This document shows positions 1-8,011 of a stretch of 64,000 bases of DNA, piece after piece. The notes under the pieces are model-generated. The model was not told the DNA's origin, searched no databases, and saw nothing but the letters and a program-made list of their open reading frames with translations. Source of the stretch: Lichenicoccus sp965213775 (GTDB lineage Bacteria > Pseudomonadota > Alphaproteobacteria > Acetobacterales > Acetobacteraceae); the NCBI GenBank assembly GCA_965213775.1, contig CBDCAC010000004.1:1054001-1118000 (forward strand), written 5' to 3'. The position numbers and the translations under genes are program-made. The number at the start of each line of letters is the position of its first letter. Positions within the stretch are counted from its first letter, which is position 1.

Positions 1-1104
1 CGATGGCTGATCACGGCAGGAGTAACGGTCTGGAGCCTGGCGACCATCATGGGCGGGCTTGCGCCAAACTTCGGCTGGATGTTCGTCTCTCGCCTGCTCG
101 TAGGACTGGGAGAGGCAACCTTGGGGCCTTGCGCAGTCTCCATGATCAGCGACATGTTTCCGCCGACCCGCCGCGGACGACCGCTCGGCGTCTATCTGAT
201 GGGCCAGGCCATTTCTGGTGGCTTAGCGGTTATGCTGGTCAGCTTCGTGCTTTCGGAAGCCTCGATAGGGCTGTTCAATGTCTTCCCTGGTGCGCACGGG
301 GCGCCACCCTGGCGAGTGGCCTTTGTGACGGCCGGCTGCCTAGGCTTCATCGTCATCGCCTTGTTCCTCACGCAGCGGGAGCCCGTTCGTTTAGGGGTCG
401 TGCTAGGCGCATCACGGGGTCTGGCGGTCAGGGAGACAGCCTCCTATTTGATGGCAGATTGGGCTTTCTTCATACCCTTCTTTCTTGGCTTTGCTCTCTC
501 AGCCGTGGCTGTTTACGGCATGGCAGCTTGGAACGCGGTGATGCTGATGCGCCAGTTCGGTTTGACCCCTGGCGCCATTGGCCGGGAACTCGGCTTGGCG
601 TCCCTGGGGGCAGGCATCGGCGGCACCTTGCTCGCCGGCTATCTGGTCGATTTGATGGCCAAGCGCGATGTCAGAACGGCCAAGCTGGCGATGCTGACCT
701 TTCTGCCTTTATGCGCCCTGCCGGCGGTGTTCGCCACCTTCACACCGAACGCGCCGATAGCGGTTTTTGCGCTGTCAATCATGACCTTTGTGTATCCCAT
801 GATCGGCACGTCCATGGTGGCTGCGGCGCAGGAGATGGTCCCTAACAATATGCGCGGCGTCACGATCTCTCTGTTCGGCGTAACCAATACGGTGATCGGC
901 GCCACGTGCGGTCCTCTGCTGATTGCCGCCGCCACCGAACACGTGTTCAAGGATCCGCGGTTGGTTGGCCGATCCATTACTTTGGTCGCTGTCCCGGCCC
1001 TCGTGGCGGCGAGCGGACTCTTTCTGATCGGGTGGCTGGCGCTGCGCCGAGCGCTGCGGCACGGAACCGGCCTCGCCAGGGTGATGGCAATCGAGGCCGG
1101 TTGA
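1..1104 (+). CDS. MFS transporter, 5'-truncated by the window edge
   Basis: Integral inner-membrane major facilitator superfamily transporter. The reading frame is open from base 1 (first residues RWLITAGVTVWSL), so the true start and about the first two membrane segments lie outside the window. The part seen contains the MFS loop signature (SRLLVGLGEATLGPCAVS, then PPTRRGRPLGVYLMGQA) and about ten hydrophobic segments. It closely resembles the intact 453-residue transporter at 14802-16163 over its whole length. The gene ends 95 bases before an M24 peptidase on the same strand, the same partnership seen at the second copy, so the two probably work together: import of a small molecule that the peptidase-fold enzyme processes. 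The substrate is unknown; family membership is certain. Confidence 0.9.
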   Translation, partial: RWLITAGVTVWSLATIMGGLAPNFGWMFVSRLLVGLGEATLGPCAVSMISDMFPPTRRGRPLGVYLMGQAISGGLAVMLVSFVLSEASIGLFNVFPGAHGAPPWRVAFVTAGCLGFIVIALFLTQREPVRLGVVLGASRGLAVRETASYLMADWAFFIPFFLGFALSAVAVYGMAAWNAVMLMRQFGLTPGAIGRELGLASLGAGIGGTLLAGYLVDLMAKRDVRTAKLAMLTFLPLCALPAVFATFTPNAPIAVFALSIMTFVYPMIGTSMVAAAQEMVPNNMRGVTISLFGVTNTVIGATCGPLLIAAATEHVFKDPRLVGRSITLVAVPALVAASGLFLIGWLALRRALRHGTGLARVMAIEAG

Positions 1105-1199
1105 GAGCGCCGTTTCACCGGCAGGCGATCAGCCGAGCCCTGTGCGGGTGCGCTGCCCTGGCTCGACGCTAAGCTGCCAGTATTGAGCAGGAGGGTTTG

Positions 1200-2486
1200 A
1201 TGCTGTTGAACCGTGAGCGGGCGACGCAGGTCATGGAGAAGCATGGGCTCGACGGACTGGTAGCTGCATTTCCGGAAAACATTTATTACGTGACGGATTA
1301 TCACGGGCCTGCGCTGCTGATGGCACGCAACTACACCGTGTATGCGGTGCTGCCGCGCGATCCAGAGGCGGCCGCGGCCCTCGTGATGCCATCCACCATG
1401 GTCTATCATCTCGAGCATACCCCGACCTGGGTCCCCAATGTCGTCGGCTTCGCCACCTGGGTGACGCCGTCAACGATCGGTGCAGCACGAGACTTCGACA
1501 GCAGCCTGGAAGAGTACCAAGAGGGCGCCCCACCGCACGACCTAAAGGCGCCGCACGATCCCATGCCTTATCCAGTGCGTGAGGGCGCACAGATGAAGGC
1601 CCGGGACCAGCAGCTCATCGGCCGCTACGACCAGCACCGCGGCAAGCTCGAGCCCAGTGCCCTGTACGGGTTGAGGCGGGCGCTTTTGGACGCTGGCATC
1701 GCGCGCGGAAGACTCGGGTTCGACGATCCGCGGGTGCTGGGATGGCTCGGCGATCTGGGGATGAGTTCGGTTTCCGGCATCGACGCGCTCAATATCTTCA
1801 GGGAAATCCGCATCGTGAAGAGCGACCCGGAGATCGCCCTGCTCACGCGCGCCGGCCGCATGAGCGAGCAGGCGATCAACGACGTTATCGACGCGCTGCA
1901 GATAGGCATGCCCCTTGACGCTATCGCCGACATTCACGCCGCCTCGATGGCCCGGCAAGGCGGGCGCGCCGCCTGGATCATCGCAAACATACGTGGCTTG
2001 GCCACCGGAGAGGTGGAAGCGAACGAGCTGATCAAGCTCGATTCCGTCGGTACCTACAAAGAGTACCGCGGCGATGTGGGCCGCTCAGTCTACTTCGGTG
2101 AACCGACCCAGGAGATGCTGGCCCGCAACCGCGCGGTGATGCGTGGCCTAGCAGTCGCCTACGAGAACATCCGACCCGGCAAGAGCGCCCGTGAAATCTC
2201 CGAGCTCGTCCTGAAGGTCGTCCGTAGCGAGGGTTTCACGGGTTTCGTTTTCGGCGCTCCACACTCCGTCGGGCTCGAGCACACCGATCACCCCGTATCG
2301 GTCGGCGCCGAGTTGCCGGGCGTCCACGAGCTGGCGTTCGAGGAAAACATGGTTTTCACGCTAGACATGCCTTATCACGAGTTCGGTTGGGGCACGATGC
2401 ACGTGGAGGACATGGTTATCGTGCGCAAGGATGGCTGCGAGCCCATCACCTCGCTCGACACTTCGCTCCGCTTGAAGGCGATCTAG
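1200..2486 (+). CDS. M24 family metallopeptidase (creatinase/prolidase fold), copy 1
   Basis: Cytoplasmic pita-bread-fold hydrolase of 428 residues. The N-terminal creatinase-like domain spans roughly residues 1-180 and the catalytic domain 190-428. The five expected metal ligands can be traced: two Asp in LDSVGTYKEYRGDVGRS, a His in the PHSVGLEHTD stretch, a Glu in FEENMVFTLD and a Glu in MHVEDMVIV. A two-metal active site is therefore intact. I start at the ATG because it has an AGGAGGG ribosome site at 1189-1195 and the paralogue at 13474-14787 begins with the same MLLNR; a TTG lies one codon earlier. The gene follows an MFS transporter. Members of this family include Xaa-Pro peptidases, creatinases and DMSP lyase DddP, so proteolysis should not be assumed. 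The substrate is not known. Confidence 0.9.
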   Translation: MLLNRERATQVMEKHGLDGLVAAFPENIYYVTDYHGPALLMARNYTVYAVLPRDPEAAAALVMPSTMVYHLEHTPTWVPNVVGFATWVTPSTIGAARDFDSSLEEYQEGAPPHDLKAPHDPMPYPVREGAQMKARDQQLIGRYDQHRGKLEPSALYGLRRALLDAGIARGRLGFDDPRVLGWLGDLGMSSVSGIDALNIFREIRIVKSDPEIALLTRAGRMSEQAINDVIDALQIGMPLDAIADIHAASMARQGGRAAWIIANIRGLATGEVEANELIKLDSVGTYKEYRGDVGRSVYFGEPTQEMLARNRAVMRGLAVAYENIRPGKSAREISELVLKVVRSEGFTGFVFGAPHSVGLEHTDHPVSVGAELPGVHELAFEENMVFTLDMPYHEFGWGTMHVEDMVIVRKDGCEPITSLDTSLRLKAI

Positions 2487-2588
2487 AGCATGATCCGACC
2501 GGTCCAAGTTGAAAGTTCCTCCCCGTCGCGGGGCTGATCTAATTCACCATGCTGACTGGATTGCAGCGCAGCATGGCTGGTACGGACA

Positions 2589-3273
2589 TTGTCGCAAGAC
2601 CTTCGAGACCGAGCAATCGCAGCTTTCGACGGCGGCGTGTTCTGGGATGCGGCGGCTGAGCGGCTAGGCGTGGCGGTGCCGACCGCCATCCGCCGGGATG
2701 CAGGCGTGGCGCACGGAGAGGCTGCCGACGCTCCGCCGCAAGAGCGGCGAGCTATGCTCGCAGCGTATCGAAGCATGTCGGGACCTGGTTCTAGCGATGA
2801 TCAGGGAGCAGGGAGATAGCACCCTCCTCGAGCGCGCCGAACTGCTGCGTGATCGGCATCGCATTTTCTTCGCTCAGCACCATCTGGCGCTTCTTCGACC
2901 GCCGTGGAACGACCCTCAAAGAGACAGCACATGCCACAGCGAGCATGAATTGCTCAGGTCCTCGTCCTAACACTGCCGCCGGATGACATCTTGGTGATGG
3001 ACCTGCCTGCCCACAAGAGCACCGCGGTCCGCACCAGGATTGAAGCCGTAGGCGCACGGCTCCGATATCTGCCGCCCTATATTACTTGATCTCAACCCGA
3101 TCGAAAACGCGTTCGCCAAGCTCAAGGCTATCCTCCGCAAGGCCGCAGCACGGACTATCGCCGACCTCTGGAACGCCATCTGTGATGCACTTCCAGCCTT
3201 CACGCCGCGCGAGTGCGAAAAGCACCTCACCGTAGCAGTATATGAGCCAAAACGATCGGATCCTCGTCGATAG
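2589..3273 (+). mobile_element. Decayed IS630-type transposase remnant
   Basis: Pieces of one IS630-family transposase can be read in order across several frames. The start is a helix-turn-helix (SQDLRDRAIAAFDGG, AAERLGVAVPTAIR, 2589-2695). A frameshift leads to LRRKSGELCSQRIEA and LVLAMIREQGDSTL, then STIWRFFDRRGTTLK in another frame. After an internal deletion come LPPDDILVMD-LPAHKST and RYLPPY, and a last shift to the family hallmark DLNPIENAFAKLKA, ending CEKHLTVAVYEPKRSDPRR at 3273. The first catalytic Asp region is gone and the Asn after the second Asp is deleted, so it is inactive. I could not pair convincing terminal inverted repeats. The flanks, 2487-2588 and 3274-3351, hold no gene. 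Confidence 0.8.
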
Positions 3274-3351
3274 GGTATAGACGGAAAATGGCTTTTTCTC
3301 GTAGCGGCGGGGTGGAAAGAAGAGCAACGTTGTCGTACTGGAGATAATCTC

Positions 3352-4317
3352 ATGAACCGTCGTCCCTTGCGACCGATTTCTGAAGACGATATCGAGACCT
3401 ATCGACGCGACGGCGCGGTTTGCCTTCGCAAGGTTTTCGATCGGGATTGGATTGATGCTCTGCTGCCGATCGCGGAAGCCATGGTGATTGAAAAGAGGGA
3501 TTTCGGTTTACTGCCTCATCGACCCATGAACTTCATGAGTCGTGTCATTCCAGCTTTTCGAGAATTGGCTTTCAATTCGCCCATGGGCGAGGTGTGTGGG
3601 CAAACCATGCAGTCGAAGGAAGTTCGCTTTCTCTTCGACCAGGTCTTCGCGAAGGCCGCTCGCTCCGAAGCGAAGACAGTCTGGCATAACGATCGTTCGG
3701 GTTGGCCGGTGACTGGCACGATGATCCCGTCTTTCTGGATGCCGCTAACGCCGGTCGTCAGGGCCAACAGCTTGGAAGTAATTGCGGGTAGTCACTCGGA
3801 TGACGTCGTCTACTGGAATCTAACGGCCAACTCGCGCCAGATGATCAAACCCCCCGATCGCCTGAATGTACCCAACGGTGAAGAGGTGAGAGACAATCCG
3901 CTCTTCAACTTCCTCTCGTGGGATATGGAGCCAGGAGACGCCTTGCTGATCCATCCCTGGACGCTGCATTACTCTTCGGGCAACCCAACGGATGACTGGC
4001 GCATCGCCGTCTCGATCCGTCCTCTTGGGGATGATGTCCGCTGGGACCCTCGGCCAGAATGCGTGAACATGGCCGGTATCAGCTTCGATGAAATGATCCC
4101 GGGTGAAAAACCCCAGGGCGCTATGGTTCCTCTGATCTGGTCCGAGGACGGCCGCAAGGATGACGTCTCCACCTATCAGCGTGGTTTCGCGACAAGTTGG
4201 ACCCAAAGCTCCCGCGAACGTCTCGCCGCTACCCCCACTCCCAGCTACGAGGAACTGTCCCGCAAGAATGGTGGCCCGTCGAGCCTGTTGGTCGCGTCCG
4301 CGACGGAGGATTTCTGA
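3352..4317 (+). CDS. Phytanoyl-CoA dioxygenase (PhyH) family protein
   Basis: Predicted Fe(II)/2-oxoglutarate-dependent oxygenase of 321 residues, cytoplasmic, normal length for the family. The HxD part of the facial triad is H112-N-D114 (TVWHNDRSGW); the distal ligand is H206 in LIHPWTLHYSSGN, and the 2-oxoglutarate-binding Arg is R218 in WRIAVSIR. All catalytic positions look intact, so it should be functional. It stands alone between a dead transposase and a dead LysR gene, and its base composition is visibly less GC-rich than that of genes further right, consistent with acquisition. The family oxidises many small molecules (acyl-CoAs, ectoine, halogenated compounds), so the substrate is open. 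The nearby M24/MFS genes suggest a catabolic role. Confidence 0.87.
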   Translation: MNRRPLRPISEDDIETYRRDGAVCLRKVFDRDWIDALLPIAEAMVIEKRDFGLLPHRPMNFMSRVIPAFRELAFNSPMGEVCGQTMQSKEVRFLFDQVFAKAARSEAKTVWHNDRSGWPVTGTMIPSFWMPLTPVVRANSLEVIAGSHSDDVVYWNLTANSRQMIKPPDRLNVPNGEEVRDNPLFNFLSWDMEPGDALLIHPWTLHYSSGNPTDDWRIAVSIRPLGDDVRWDPRPECVNMAGISFDEMIPGEKPQGAMVPLIWSEDGRKDDVSTYQRGFATSWTQSSRERLAATPTPSYEELSRKNGGPSSLLVASATEDF

Positions 4318-4385
4318 CCGCTGCCGTCATCGGGCATCGACCTCCTGAACGCCGAGTTTCCGAGCATGATCGGATATGATTGAGA

Positions 4386-5249
4386 TCAAGACCGCATCGG
4401 GGGCGTCCTGTCCGACAGATTAGAATATAGCACGACCAGTATACTGCTCGACTGCAGGTGTCGTTGATCAAGCCTCACCAGGGCACCACTTTGCACATCT
4501 GCGGTGACGGCAATATCGGGCGCATGCAGAGAAACGGGAATTCCATGAGCAACGAGGGGATCAGGGTCATCGAACCGGTTCGCAGGCATATTGCCGGCGC
4601 TACGAGGTGACCGTCGAATCCTGCCGCCAGCAAGGTGTCCGTGACGCCGAGGTTGCTGGCGATCCAACGGAACGACGCCATATCCGCCAAGGTGATGTTC
4701 TTGACCTTGGCCAGCGGATGGAGGGCACTGCAGTAGACCGAGCTCTCGACGACACAAGCAACCTGGAGCCGATCTCCGCAGGATAGGTGTCGGAGCTTCC
4801 GGCAAGGGTCAGCACGAGATCCCAATCCGCGCGGACGATCTTCCTCACGATTGCATCGGAGCTCGCCGTATGGACGAAAACATCCACGTCAGGGTTATGC
4901 CCCGTAGAAAAGAAGTCCGATAAGATGCGAGGCACTAAGTGGTTGGAGAAAGTGGAGAGGACGCCCGTCGGATGCGCCCGGCGCCTGTTCCCCTGGATGT
5001 CGCCACTACCGCTTTCGCCTTCTCGGCTTCCCTGACGGCGGTGTTCGCATAGAGCGCGAACTCCTCGCCGATCACCGTGGCTCGCACGCCGCCGCCGCCG
5101 CGAATTATCAGTTCGGCGCCGACCGATCGCTCCAGCGCCTTGATGCTGTGGGACAGTGACGGCTGGGTCAGATGAAGCTCGGCCGCTGCACGATTTATAC
5201 TGCCGAGACGGAGGACGGTGAGGAAGTATCTAAGTTGTCGTAGCTCCAT
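4386..5249 (-). pseudogene. LysR-type transcriptional regulator, frameshifted
   Basis: The first about 90 codons (5249 downward) encode a normal LysR DNA-binding domain: MELRQLRYFLTVLRLGSIN, then HLTQPSLSHSIKALE. Homology then jumps frames near 4940 (DVDVFVHTASSDAIVRKI, DLVLTLAG) and again near 4800 (SVYCSALHPLAKVKNITLAD, SFRWIASNLGVTDTLL, LIPSLLMEFPFLCMRP). The combined length, about 288 codons, matches an intact LysR protein, so this is one gene broken by at least two frameshifts in the effector-binding domain. A peptide of 104 residues could still be made and could bind DNA without sensing. Sequencing error is the main alternative. Its former target was probably the dioxygenase or the minus-strand operon beside it. 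Confidence 0.8.
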
Positions 5250-5342
5250 CTCTTATGCCGTCCCGCGCTTGACGATAGGCATCGGTGGTGACGACTTAAC
5301 GTCAATGAGCGGGCGCGAAGACCGGGCTCGTACGCAGAGGGA

Positions 5343-5705
5343 TCACGACAAGGTCTGGGCGATGTCCTCAGGCAACGGGGCATCACCCTGTTCCTTGATA
5401 TCGTCGATTTCCTTTTCCGTCGATCGGAACACCCGCCTAAGCATGGCTGCACGGCGGGTTGCACGTTCCTCCGCTTCATCCGGAGACGGGAGATAGGTCT
5501 CGACCGCGCTCATGGGAAACAAGCCAGCGCGATCGATGAGACGCTCCAGAGTGTCGATACGATCGCGGGAGACCGAGAGTTCCTGTGCCAATTCCAGGAC
5601 CATCGATAAAAGCTTATCGGTTGCCGGATCCGCAAAATACTGCGGCTTTTTCCCCTTCGCGGTCCGTCTCAAGGGAGCCGAACTCGTTTTAGTAATCTTT
5701 GACAT
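5343..5705 (-). CDS. Small hypothetical protein, charged and helical
   Basis: A 120-residue protein I do not recognise. The N-terminus is basic and unstructured (residues 1-22, rich in K, R, S and T). The middle, residues 28-55, is a predicted amphipathic helix able to form a coiled coil (KLLSMVLELAQELSVSRDRI followed by DTLERLIDRAG). The C-terminus is acidic and helical. There is no signal peptide or membrane segment. It starts 30 bases downstream of the racemase-like gene on the same strand and is probably the last gene of that transcript. Real coding is supported by the ATG start, in-frame length and lack of a better reading on either strand; function is unknown. Confidence 0.6.
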   Translation of the reverse strand: MSKITKTSSAPLRRTAKGKKPQYFADPATDKLLSMVLELAQELSVSRDRIDTLERLIDRAGLFPMSAVETYLPSPDEAEERATRRAAMLRRVFRSTEKEIDDIKEQGDAPLPEDIAQTLS

Positions 5706-5735
5706 GAGTTCGTTCCTGAACGCAACGAGTTGCGC

Positions 5736-6491
5736 TTAGTGTTGCTCGAGAAGGCAGCCGAAACCGGCCATGCGATCGGTGATCCCGCAGGCTCTGAGCG
5801 CCGCCCAGTACGTCGCGGTGTTGATAGCGATGACGGGTTTGCCAAGCCAAGCTTCAGCCATGGCGGCGAGGCGGATCATCGAAAGGTTCGTGCCCACCTG
5901 GACGATGGCATCGGTGTCTTCTCCGTCTAGCGCCTTGATCACCTCGATCAGCTGCAGCTCCGGAACTTCGGCAATGGCCGTCCAGCGGGTCACCTTCAGG
6001 GCAACGTCGCGCATCACTTCGAACCCGCATTCGTGCAGAAAGCCGGCGACCGCCCGATTGGCGACGGGAAAATAGGGCGACAGGAACGCGACGCGTCGGA
6101 CGTTCGGAAGGATACGCAACGCGTGCACCAGGGCCATGGAACCCACCGTAACGCCCACCCCGCTTGCTTGGACGATCGTGTCGGTGAACGCCTTGGCGCC
6201 GGCAAGGCCGCCATAGAAGGTGACGGCAGACATGCCCATCACCATGTGGTTCGGCCTGCAGGCATTGACCACTCTGACCGCCTCCAGAGTATTTTCCCCG
6301 ATCAGGTTGGTGGCGGCGACGAAGCTCTCGTCGTCGACGTCGTCCGCATCCTCCACGACGATACGGCTGTAGTGATTGGTGACGCCCGATGGGCGCAGGT
6401 CGTCAAAGTCCGGTTGGACGACCGTATTCGTGGCGGGTCCTATGATTCCGAGCTTCAATCTGTGACCCAGCACGTCGCGGTTCGATGTCAT
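5736..6491 (-). CDS. Asp/Glu racemase-superfamily protein, arylmalonate decarboxylase/maleate isomerase-like
   Basis: A 251-residue cytoplasmic protein of the superfamily that contains maleate isomerase and arylmalonate decarboxylase. Landmarks are LGIIGPATNTVVQPDFDDL at the N-terminus, MGMSAVTFYGG where the first active-site loop lies, and VQVGTNLSMIRLA followed by VIAINTATYWAALR around the second. Enzymes of this fold use one Cys (decarboxylase) or two Cys (racemase, isomerase). Here neither loop has one: Ser occupies the first and Val the second, whereas the paralogue at 24808-25554 keeps Cys in the second. The ATG at 6491 is chosen because it lies just past the stop of the aldehyde dehydrogenase gene (6494); longer versions would overlap that gene. 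Catalysis, if any, must differ from that of known members. Confidence 0.85.
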   Translation of the reverse strand: MTSNRDVLGHRLKLGIIGPATNTVVQPDFDDLRPSGVTNHYSRIVVEDADDVDDESFVAATNLIGENTLEAVRVVNACRPNHMVMGMSAVTFYGGLAGAKAFTDTIVQASGVGVTVGSMALVHALRILPNVRRVAFLSPYFPVANRAVAGFLHECGFEVMRDVALKVTRWTAIAEVPELQLIEVIKALDGEDTDAIVQVGTNLSMIRLAAMAEAWLGKPVIAINTATYWAALRACGITDRMAGFGCLLEQH

Positions 6492-6493
6492 GG

Positions 6494-7999
6494 TCAGGCC
6501 AGCTTCGCCGTGATTGTCTTCAGCTCCAGGTAGAGCGAAAGTCCGGCTTCGCCGTTCTCGCGGCCCCAGCCGGACTGCTTGTAACCGCCGAACGGCACCG
6601 CGAAGTCGCCGCCGCCATGGGTGTTGACGCCCACGTTTCCCGCCTCGATCCGATGCGCCAGCCGGTGAGCCTTCGCGAGGTCGCGGGTCCACACGCTGGC
6701 GGACAAGCCGAACTCCGAGCCGTTGGCGAGCGCGGGCACATCGTCCACCGATTTGAACGCGCTGACGGAAACCACCGGACCGAAGATCTCGTCGCGCATC
6801 ATCTTGATCTCGGCACGCGCATCGACCATGACCGTCGGTGCGTAGAAATAGCCTTGTTCACCGACCGCATGGCCGCCGCATAGGATCCGTGCCCCCTCCG
6901 TCACGCCCGAGGCGACGTAGCCCGCGACCTGATCGCGGTGTTCGCGACTGATCAACGGACCCATGGTGGAGCCGGGGTCGGAGGCCGGCCCGACACGGAT
7001 CGCCTCTGCCGCGCTCAATAGGCCCTCGACCACGCGATCGTAGTGGCGAACGTCGACATAGACCCGCGACGCCGCCACACAGTTCTGTCCCGCGTTGGCG
7101 AAGGCGCCCATGGAAGCAGCCGGAATGGCGCGGTCGAGATCGGCGTCGTCCAGGATGAAGAAGGCTGACTTGCCGCCAAGTTCGAGGCTCACGCGCTTCA
7201 TGTTGCCGGCGGCCCCGCGCACGATCTCGCGACCGACCGCGGTGGATCCGGTGAAGGCGATCTTGCGCACGCGAGGATGGGCCACCAGCGCTGCGCCGGC
7301 CTCCGCATCGCCGGTGACAACGTTGACCACTCCGGGCGGCAGACCGGCCTCCAGCAGGATTTCTCCCAGTCGCAAGGCGGTCAGCGGCGTCTGCTCGGCC
7401 GGCTTCAGAATGCAAGTGCAGCCCGCCGCGAGGGCCGGCGCCAGCTTCATGGCCGCGATGATTAGCGGGAAATTCCAGGGCGTGATCAGGCCGACAACCC
7501 CGATCGGTTCGCGGCGTGTATAGACCAGAACCTCTGTCGGCCCTTGCGAAGGGTCGTAGGACTGGCCCATCAGCTTGGTGCACCAACCGGCATAATAGCG
7601 AAACGCCTCGGCAGTAGCGGAGACCCCGGCCCGGGCGCTGGCGAGCGGCATGCCGTTGTCCAGCGCTTCGAGTTCGCCCAGCTCCTCGGCTTTGGACTCG
7701 ATAAGATCCGCGATGCGCCAGAGCAGTCGCCCGCGTTCCCGAGGCGAGAGCCTACACCAGGACGGAGACCGGAACGCCGCCTCCGCGGCCATGACCGCAA
7801 CCTCCACATCCGCTGCGTCGGCGAGCGGAACGTGCCCCAGGACGGCGCCCGTCGCCGGATCGAGAGTCTCGAACGTCCTGTTCGAGAGGGAGGACACGAA
7901 GTGGTCGCCGATCAACATGGCGCTTCCGCGGCTGGGCGAGCCGGCTAGGTCCTTCGACACCGCTCGGACCAGGACATTCCCGGCAGGATCCCTGTCCAT
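6494..7999 (-). CDS. NAD(P)-dependent aldehyde dehydrogenase
   Basis: Oxidises an aldehyde to the acid. It is 501 residues, the usual length for the family. Visible elements are the cofactor loop TPWNFPLIIAAMK, the glycine motif FTGSTAVGREI, the general base Glu in SLELGGKSAFF, the nucleophile Cys in FANAGQNCVAAS, and the C-terminal EIFGPVVSVSAF and PFGGYKQSGWGREN. All catalytic residues are present. The chosen ATG adds about 27 residues before an internal ATG at 7918 and has a purine-rich stretch upstream; the shorter start is possible. It lies between a methyltransferase gene (11-base gap) and the racemase-like gene (2-base gap), so the three are almost certainly one transcript. Substrate not determinable. 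Confidence 0.93.
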   Translation of the reverse strand: MDRDPAGNVLVRAVSKDLAGSPSRGSAMLIGDHFVSSLSNRTFETLDPATGAVLGHVPLADAADVEVAVMAAEAAFRSPSWCRLSPRERGRLLWRIADLIESKAEELGELEALDNGMPLASARAGVSATAEAFRYYAGWCTKLMGQSYDPSQGPTEVLVYTRREPIGVVGLITPWNFPLIIAAMKLAPALAAGCTCILKPAEQTPLTALRLGEILLEAGLPPGVVNVVTGDAEAGAALVAHPRVRKIAFTGSTAVGREIVRGAAGNMKRVSLELGGKSAFFILDDADLDRAIPAASMGAFANAGQNCVAASRVYVDVRHYDRVVEGLLSAAEAIRVGPASDPGSTMGPLISREHRDQVAGYVASGVTEGARILCGGHAVGEQGYFYAPTVMVDARAEIKMMRDEIFGPVVSVSAFKSVDDVPALANGSEFGLSASVWTRDLAKAHRLAHRIEAGNVGVNTHGGGDFAVPFGGYKQSGWGRENGEAGLSLYLELKTITAKLA

Positions 8000-8011
8000 C
8001 GTGTCCGTCTT

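Noticed and set aside
2487..4391. GAGCATGATC at about 2485 and 4363 as the two ends of a transposon carrying the PhyH gene
   Set aside because: Only about ten bases agree, in direct orientation, and the following bases differ. Not enough for a composite element.
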